Shown here: one piece after another, positions 14,722 to 15,656 of the stretch
Position numbering within the stretch: the stretch's first letter is position 1
Layout: each line of letters starts with the position of its first letter
Origin: JBFWNZ01 sp050250795
GTDB taxonomy: Bacteria; Pseudomonadota; Alphaproteobacteria; UBA8366
Direction: 5' to 3'
Assembly (NCBI GenBank): GCA_050250795.1
Contig: JBFWNZ010000054.1
Span: forward strand, 1 to 15,656
DNA: 15,656 bases
Position numbers and translations under genes: made by a program
Notes under the pieces: model-generated
The model's database searches: none
What the model was told of the DNA's origin: nothing
The model's input: only the letters and a program-made list of their open reading frames with translations

Positions 14722-15378
14722 TCAATCTTTCGAACCGCCGCCGGCCGTCGCGCCGGTTTCGAGGGCCTGCGGACGCTCGGCCACCACCTCGTCGATGATG
14801 CCGAACTCCTTGGCCTCGGTCGGCGACATGAACCGGTCGCGGTCCAATGCGTCCTCGATCGTCGCCACGTCCTGCCCGGTGTGCTTGCTGTAGATCTCGT
14901 TCAGCCGCTTGCGCAGGCTGATGATCTCGCGGGCGTGGATCTCGATGTCCGAGGCCTGCCCCTGGAACCCGCCCGAGGGCTGGTGGAGCATGACCCGGCT
15001 GTTCGGCAGCGAGAATCGCTTGCCCGCCGCGCCCGCGCACAGCAGCAGCGACCCCATCGAGGCGGCCTGCCCGAGACAAACGGTCGCAACCGGCGGCCGG
15101 ATGTACTGCATGGTGTCGTAGATCGACAGGCCGGAGGTCACGACGCCGCCGGGCGAGTTGATGTAGAAGGAGATGTCCTTCGTCGGGTTCTCCGATTCGA
15201 GGAACAGCAGCTGGGCGCAGATCAGGCTGGCGACCGAATCGTGGACCGGCCCGACCAGGAACACGATGCGCTCCTTCAACAGCCGCGAATAGATGTCGTA
15301 GGCGCGTTCGCCGCGGTTGGTCTGCTCGACCACCATCGGCACCAGCGTGTTCATGTAGACTTCGGTCGGATCAGGCAT
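14722..15378 (-). CDS. clpP: ATP-dependent Clp protease proteolytic subunit ClpP
   Basis: ClpP is the serine peptidase of the ClpXP and ClpAP machines, a double heptameric barrel in the cytosol. The 218-residue protein has the catalytic triad Ser 107 (GQAASMGS), His 132 (MLHQPSGG) and Asp 181 (DRDRF), with the usual 25- and 49-residue spacing. The oxyanion region NSPGG and the N-terminal axial-loop sequence LVPMVVEQTNRGERAYDIYS are intact. The start at 15378 gives MPDPTEVYMNTLVPM, matching related alphaproteobacterial ClpP. The ATG nine codons in (MNTLVPM) is an alternative. The ribosome site is weak. As in E. coli, the N-terminal residues may be removed by self-processing. It lies 62 nt after tig. 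Confidence 0.98.
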   Translation of the reverse strand: MPDPTEVYMNTLVPMVVEQTNRGERAYDIYSRLLKERIVFLVGPVHDSVASLICAQLLFLESENPTKDISFYINSPGGVVTSGLSIYDTMQYIRPPVATVCLGQAASMGSLLLCAGAAGKRFSLPNSRVMLHQPSGGFQGQASDIEIHAREIISLRKRLNEIYSKHTGQDVATIEDALDRDRFMSPTEAKEFGIIDEVVAERPQALETGATAGGGSKD

Positions 15379-15399
15379 CGCTCGCTCGTTCCAGTCTGC

Positions 15400-15423
15400 G
15401 GTCCCGGATATGTGGGCGGGACC
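15400..15423 (-). promoter_or_regulatory. hairpin between tig and clpP
   Basis: GGTCCCG and CGGGACC form a perfect 7-bp stem around a 10-nt loop, 17 nt after the tig stop and 21 nt before the clpP ATG. No U-tract follows. It may act as a partial terminator or processing site that sets the tig to clpP ratio. A loose TTGATT-N18-CATATC on the minus strand overlaps it and could be a weak clpP promoter. Confidence 0.4.
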
Positions 15424-15440
15424 GGCCCCGAATCAATGGC

Positions 15441-15656
15441 TCACGACGCGTCTGCGTCGTCCGCCTCCTTCGCCGCCGTCTTGCGCGCGCCGCGCTTGGC
15501 CGCCGGCTTCGCATCGTCCTTGGCCGCGGCCTTCTTGGCCGGCTTCTTGGCCTTCTTCTTGTCGGCCGCCTCGTCGCCCGCGGGCTCCTCGTCGGGGTCG
15601 CGCAGCAGATCCACCAGCGGCCCCGCGCGGCTGCTGACCTTGGCCAACACGAGGAT
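15441..15656 (-). CDS. tig: trigger factor, C-terminal fragment cut by window edge
   Basis: Only the last 71 codons are in the window. The fragment starts ILVLAKVSSRAGPLVDLLRD, then PDEE, which fits the end of the trigger factor C-terminal domain in alphaproteobacteria (LAKV...LL.DPDEE). It is followed by a ~47-residue low-complexity tail rich in Lys, Ala and Asp. Trigger factor is the ribosome-bound prolyl isomerase and chaperone that first meets nascent chains. The tail is typical for this class but variable in length. The ribosome-binding and isomerase domains lie outside the window, so the call rests on this end plus its place directly upstream of clpP, the standard tig-clpP-clpX-lon order. 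Confidence 0.88.
   Translation of the reverse strand: MLVLAKVSSRAGPLVDLLRDPDEEPAGDEAADKKKAKKPAKKAAAKDDAKPAAKRGARKTAAKEADDADAS

Overview
This is a GC-rich bacterial chromosome window made of two housekeeping clusters. Both are read on the minus strand and they meet at a small tRNA junction. I take it to be an alphaproteobacterium, probably near Rhodospirillales. The reasons are the order trigger factor-clpP-clpX-lon-hup followed by tRNAs and a nuo operon; separate nuoC and nuoD genes; a mitochondrial-like NuoG without the extra N7 cluster ligands; and ClpP and ClpX N-termini typical of that class. The family assignments are secure from motifs. The order-level placement is an inference.

Right part (15656 down to 10246): the C-terminus of trigger factor (tig, cut by the window edge), clpP, clpX, lon and the HU gene hup. 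These are the nascent-chain chaperone, the ClpXP protease, the Lon protease and a nucleoid protein. Each gap carries a hairpin or inverted repeat. Long perfect GC hairpins without U-tracts follow lon (14 bp) and hup (11 bp). hup has its own well-formed sigma-70 promoter and a GTG start.

Junction (10245 to 9209): tRNA-Val(UAC) and tRNA-Asp(GUC) lie on the minus strand. Between them, on the plus strand, sits a 115-codon ArsC/YfgD-family thioredoxin-fold gene, the only plus-strand protein gene here. tRNA-Asp has a near-consensus promoter, and another promoter candidate lies just upstream of nuoA.

Left part (9208 to 1): nuoA-B-C-D-E-F-G-H-I-J and a truncated nuoK. These encode the peripheral arm and the first membrane subunits of NADH:quinone oxidoreductase (complex I). 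Spacing is tight (1-18 nt gaps or 1-10 nt overlaps), so they look like one transcript. The exception is a 93-nt gap between nuoI and nuoJ, which contains a hairpin and a possible 19-codon ORF. NuoF binds FMN and NADH; NuoE, F, G, I and B hold the Fe-S chain; NuoD, B and H form the quinone site; NuoA, J and K are membrane subunits.

No stretch over 300 bases lacks a gene. The longest non-coding gaps are 9209-9445 (237 nt), 10522-10746 (225 nt) and 14538-14721 (184 nt). I saw no mobile element, CRISPR array or new multi-gene system. The points worth a second look are small: the arsC-like insertion, the nuoI-nuoJ gap, and the regulatory palindromes.
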